The position numbers and the translations under genes were made by a program. 64,000 nucleotides of DNA from contig NZ_QUSW01000007.1 of NCBI RefSeq assembly GCF_003852895.1, positions 62,001 through 126,000 on the forward strand, read 5' to 3'. This DNA is from Rhizobacter terrae (GTDB taxonomy: Bacteria > Pseudomonadota > Gammaproteobacteria > Burkholderiales > Burkholderiaceae_C). Of the stretch, positions 61,335 through 64,000 are shown piece after piece. Position 1 is the stretch's first letter. Every line of letters starts with the position of its first letter. A model generated the notes under the pieces. That model made no database searches. It saw only the letters and a list, made by a program, of their open reading frames with translations, and had not been told where the DNA came from.

Positions 61335-62263
61335 GCGATACCTTGCTTGCATGCGGCACGAACCGCCGCGAGCAGTGCCTTTGCCGCCGGGCTGACGCCG
61401 GCGCCGCGGCGAGTGATGCCGACGACGGGCACTTCCACCTGCAGGTCGTCCACCCGGATGGTTGCGAGCTGTCGGCGATCAACCTCTTCGCGAATGGCAC
61501 TGTCTTGCATCAGCGCGATGCCCAGGCCCGCCTCGACGAGGCGCTTTTGCGCGGTGAGGCTGTCGATCGCCGTCCATTCCACCTGGGCAATGCCACGGGA
61601 CATGAATTGGGCAAAGACGGAGCCCGCAAAGAACTCCTCGTGGCGATCGATGACCGGGAACGCCAGCCAACGTTCTCCCGCCAGCTTCGCCAGGCTCGGG
61701 ACCCGGCGTCGCGCCAGGGGATGGTCGTTCGAGCAGGCCACGACCAGTCGCTCGGTCACGACCCGTTGGGCTGACAGGTCCGGGCTGCGCTCGTCGAAGT
61801 ACCTGAGGCCCACCGTGGCTTCCCCGGTCCTCACCAGGTCGCTCACTTGCGCACTCGTTGCGGTCCTGAGTTGCAGGTCGACGCCAGGGAACTGACGCCG
61901 GACTTCGTGGAGTGCGGCGGTGAGCCGGCTGTCCGCCAAGGTGCCCACCGCGGCGATCCGAAGCGCGCCCAGCTTGCCCGAGCGCAGCCCTTGCGCCGCT
62001 GACCGCGCATCGGCCACAGCCGCCGCGACCCGCTCCGCGTACGGCAGCAGCGCCTTGCCGGCATCGCTCATGACAAGCCGGCGCCCCACCCTTTCGAACA
62101 GCGGCACGCCGGCCTGTTCTTCGAGCACGGTCAGCCGGCGGCTGATGGCCGACTGGGTGCGCGACAGCGTGAACGCCGCGGCGGACACGCTGCCCGTGCG
62201 GTGCACGCAGAGGAATGTCTCGAGGCCTTCGGAGTCCATCGGCATCTGATGCGTCATTCGCAT
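61331..62263 (-). CDS. LysR family transcriptional regulator
   Basis: A 310-residue regulator. Residues 1-70 carry the winged helix (FLCVHRTGSVSAAAFTLSRT, ISRRLTVLEEQAGVPLFERV), followed by a substrate-binding domain. The start is ambiguous among ATG codons at 62263, 62257 and 62239. Unusually it shares a stop/start overlap with the esterase gene rather than being divergent from its target; the divergent neighbour is the PEP-mutase-family gene at 62346, whose promoter it may also control. Confidence 0.88.
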   Translation of the reverse strand: MRMTHQMPMDSEGLETFLCVHRTGSVSAAAFTLSRTQSAISRRLTVLEEQAGVPLFERVGRRLVMSDAGKALLPYAERVAAAVADARSAAQGLRSGKLGALRIAAVGTLADSRLTAALHEVRRQFPGVDLQLRTATSAQVSDLVRTGEATVGLRYFDERSPDLSAQRVVTERLVVACSNDHPLARRRVPSLAKLAGERWLAFPVIDRHEEFFAGSVFAQFMSRGIAQVEWTAIDSLTAQKRLVEAGLGIALMQDSAIREEVDRRQLATIRVDDLQVEVPVVGITRRGAGVSPAAKALLAAVRAACKQGIA

Positions 62264-62345
62264 GTCTGAGTTCGAAATTATGCGTTTGACGCAAGACTTC
62301 GCCAAGAAGAACATGCCCCTGTCCACAGCCAACGGAAGATGCGCG

Positions 62346-63233
62346 ATGAGCAAGACCGCCCGTGATCGAGGCCAGTCCTTTCTTGAACTGCACGAGGACA
62401 AGGCCGGTTTCGTGATGCCCAACGCCTGGGATGCCGGCAGTGCGGTGCTGCTCGCATCGGAAGGCTTCGAGGCGATCGGCACCACGAGTGCCGGCATCGC
62501 CTTCTCGCTGGGCAAGCCGGATTACGCGGTGAGCGAGTTCTGCTTCGCGGTCTCACGCGATGAAGCCATCGACCGCCTGCGCCAGATCGTCGACGCTGTC
62601 GACATCCCGGTGAATGCCGACCTCGAATCCGGTTACGGAAGAACGCCGCAGGAGGTGGCGCAAACAGTGAGGATGGCCATCGATGCGGGCGCCGCCGGCG
62701 CCAACATCGAGGACGTGGACCGGGCGACCGGTCGCCTGTACGACCTGTGCCTGGCGGCCGAGCGGCTCCTGGCCGCGCACGAAGCAGCGATCGCCAGCGG
62801 CAGGACCTTCGTGCTCAACGCCAGGACCGACGCCGTGCAGTGCGACCCGGCCCGTGGACTGGACGCCGCGATCGAACGCGCGCAACGCTTCATCCGAGCC
62901 GGCGCGCATTGCATCTTCGTGCCGGGCGTGGCGGATGCCGTGCGAGCCAGGCATCTCGTGCAGAACATCGGTGCGCCGGTGAATCTGGTCGTCGGCCTGA
63001 ACGAGGCCGGGTCGAGCGCGCGGGACCTGATTGATGCCGGCGTCCGCCGGGTGAGCGTCGGCGGATCGATCGCCCGTGCGGCGCTTGGCCTGGTTCGGCG
63101 CGCGGCGCGTGAGTTGCGCGATGCCGGCACCGTCTCTTACGCCAGAGATCAGATCCCGCAGCCGGAGCTGAACCGGATTTTCGAGCAGGCCTGGAAGGAC
63201 CGCCTCAACCCGTCGCTGGATGCGCGGGCATGA
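62346..63233 (+). CDS. Isocitrate lyase/phosphoenolpyruvate mutase family protein
   Basis: A 295-residue TIM-barrel enzyme. The metal-binding acidic motifs are VNADLESGYG (about residue 89) and GANIEDVDRATG (about 122); FVMPNAWDAGSA and FVLNARTDAV are further family segments. The isocitrate-lyase KKCGH loop is absent, so it is a lyase/mutase of the carboxyvinyl-carboxyphosphonate or 2-methylisocitrate-lyase-like group acting on an unknown substrate. The ATG at 62346 follows GGAAG. Confidence 0.88.
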   Translation: MSKTARDRGQSFLELHEDKAGFVMPNAWDAGSAVLLASEGFEAIGTTSAGIAFSLGKPDYAVSEFCFAVSRDEAIDRLRQIVDAVDIPVNADLESGYGRTPQEVAQTVRMAIDAGAAGANIEDVDRATGRLYDLCLAAERLLAAHEAAIASGRTFVLNARTDAVQCDPARGLDAAIERAQRFIRAGAHCIFVPGVADAVRARHLVQNIGAPVNLVVGLNEAGSSARDLIDAGVRRVSVGGSIARAALGLVRRAARELRDAGTVSYARDQIPQPELNRIFEQAWKDRLNPSLDARA

Positions 63234-63242
63234 CGTGCCGTT

Positions 63243-63827
63243 TCAAGTCCGCTCGAACTTGAACACCGCCACGCTGGCGCGCAGGTTCGGCCAGCTGCGA
63301 ACCGCGTCGCCGCCCTGGATGCCGAACGAGTCCAGCACCCGCAAACCGCACTTGCCGGCCAGCACCTCGAAATCCGCGTAGGTGCCCACGCGGATGTTCG
63401 GCGTGTTGTACCACTCGTAGGGCAGCGCCTTCGTCACCGGCATGCGCCCGGCCGCGATGTGCAGCCGGTTGCGCCAGTGCGCGAAGTTCGGGAAGCTCAC
63501 GATGCCGATGCGGCCGACCCGCGCCGTCTCTCGCAGCATGCGTTCGGTGTTTCGCAGGTGCTGCATGGTGTCCAGCTGCAGCACCACGTCGAAGCTCTGG
63601 TCCTCGAACATCGCGAGGCCGTCTTCGAGGTTGAGCTGGATCACGTCCACGCCGCGCCTGGTGCAGGCCAGCACGTTCTCGTCGCTGATCTCCACGCCGT
63701 AGCCCGTGCAGCGTCGTGTGTCGCGCAAGAGCGCGAGCAGCTCGCCGTTGCCGCAGCCGAGGTCGAGCACGCGCGACCCTTCGGGAACGAGCTGCGCAAT
63801 CAGCTCCATGTCCTTGCGCTCGCTCAT
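63243..63827 (-). CDS. metW: Methionine biosynthesis protein MetW
   Basis: A 194-residue MetW with the SAM-methyltransferase-like motif VLDLGCGNGELLALLRD (about residue 20) and QLDTMQHLRNTERMLRE. It works with MetX in homoserine acylation, by an incompletely known mechanism. The ATG at 63827 (MSERKDMELI) is the family start. It follows the metX stop by 58 bases on the same strand, the usual metX-metW unit. Confidence 0.93.
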   Translation of the reverse strand: MSERKDMELIAQLVPEGSRVLDLGCGNGELLALLRDTRRCTGYGVEISDENVLACTRRGVDVIQLNLEDGLAMFEDQSFDVVLQLDTMQHLRNTERMLRETARVGRIGIVSFPNFAHWRNRLHIAAGRMPVTKALPYEWYNTPNIRVGTYADFEVLAGKCGLRVLDSFGIQGGDAVRSWPNLRASVAVFKFERT

Positions 63828-63885
63828 TGGGTAACCTCCGTGCTGCGCACTGCGGTGCGAGCCCCTTCGGGCGGCCGGGCGGGGC

Positions 63886-64000
63886 TCATACGGCCACTCC
63901 CTTGAACACCGGCTTGCCCGCCTCGGACTCCTTCGCGATGTTGTCAAAGCGCGCACGCAGCACGTTGTGATACCGCGAGTCGTCCAGCAGGAAGGCGTCG
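63886..64000 (-). CDS. metX: Homoserine O-acyltransferase MetX, C-terminal part only
   Basis: The frame runs off the right end of the window; the last 37 residues include DAFLLDDSRYHNVLRARF and end FKGVAV, which is the conserved C-terminus of MetX (the DAFLLD His-adjacent region). It acylates homoserine in methionine synthesis. It lies directly upstream of metW on the minus strand, as in related genomes. Confidence 0.85.
   Translation of the reverse strand, partial: DAFLLDDSRYHNVLRARFDNIAKESEAGKPVFKGVAV

Overview
The window looks like a chromosomal segment of a high-GC betaproteobacterium of the order Burkholderiales, most likely family Comamonadaceae (a relative of Variovorax, Ramlibacter or Acidovorax). 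This placement is an inference from gene order and protein style: hpf-ptsN-hprK, fur back to back with bamE, bamE-dapB-exbB-exbD, leuS-lptE-holA, lptD-surA-rsmA beside amgK, and metW-metX. Most of the window is dense core genome with codon-overlapping operons and little spacer.

Layout. 1-4006: the end of a DUF1365 gene, a cyclopropane-fatty-acid-synthase-like methyltransferase and three lipid-linked partner genes, then a small exported protein. 4020-10400: corA, hpf, ptsN, hprK, fur, bamE, dapB, exbB, exbD. 10401-14826: an accessory island inserted between exbD and leuS. 14827-24119: an exported S9 peptidase, leuS-lptE-holA, a hydroxyacid dehydrogenase, and thiL-pgpA-cinA. 24175-29489: a FixJ/DctB-type two-component system divergent from the malic enzyme maeB. 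29784-30886: a secreted guanyl-type RNase with a barstar. 30897-36688: rsmA-surA-lptD and divergent amgK. 36711-47528: LysR regulator, small exported proteins, FAD enzyme, orphan maltose-binding protein, M20 peptidase, hydrolase, crotonase, lipoprotein and trypsin-like protease. 47559-53428: a complete tripartite RND efflux operon. 53618-64000: small enzymes and regulators, a SDR/QueA-paralogue pair, an esterase locus with its LysR regulator, a PEP-mutase-family enzyme, metW and the end of metX.

The most unusual part is the island at 10401-14826. Its genes are small and mutually unrelated, several are AT-richer than their surroundings, and each transcription unit has a long structured 5' leader and ends in a strong hairpin. 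The leader on the plus strand at 10701-10764 contains a complete type I hammerhead ribozyme: every core nucleotide is present, stem I is a perfect 8 bp helix, and the cleavage triplet is GUC. A second, diverged hammerhead lies on the minus strand at 13726-13785, upstream of an oppositely oriented gene set. Two more leaders (11298-11537 plus, 14530-14700 minus) have no hammerhead but share a 33-nt block with each other (28 of 33 identical, all changes transitions) and a hairpin shape with the hammerhead leaders. The last gene, at 14168-14524, resembles the DUF1874/AcrIII-1 ring nucleases that degrade cyclic tetra-adenylate. Another gene (13169-13566) appears split at a six-T run next to a terminator-like hairpin, a set-up known to cause transcriptional slippage.

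My reading is that this is an array of accessory cassettes, possibly anti-defence or mobile-element cargo, each driven from a ribozyme-type leader. That reading is inference. The hammerhead fold, the shared leader block and the split reading frame are seen directly in the sequence.
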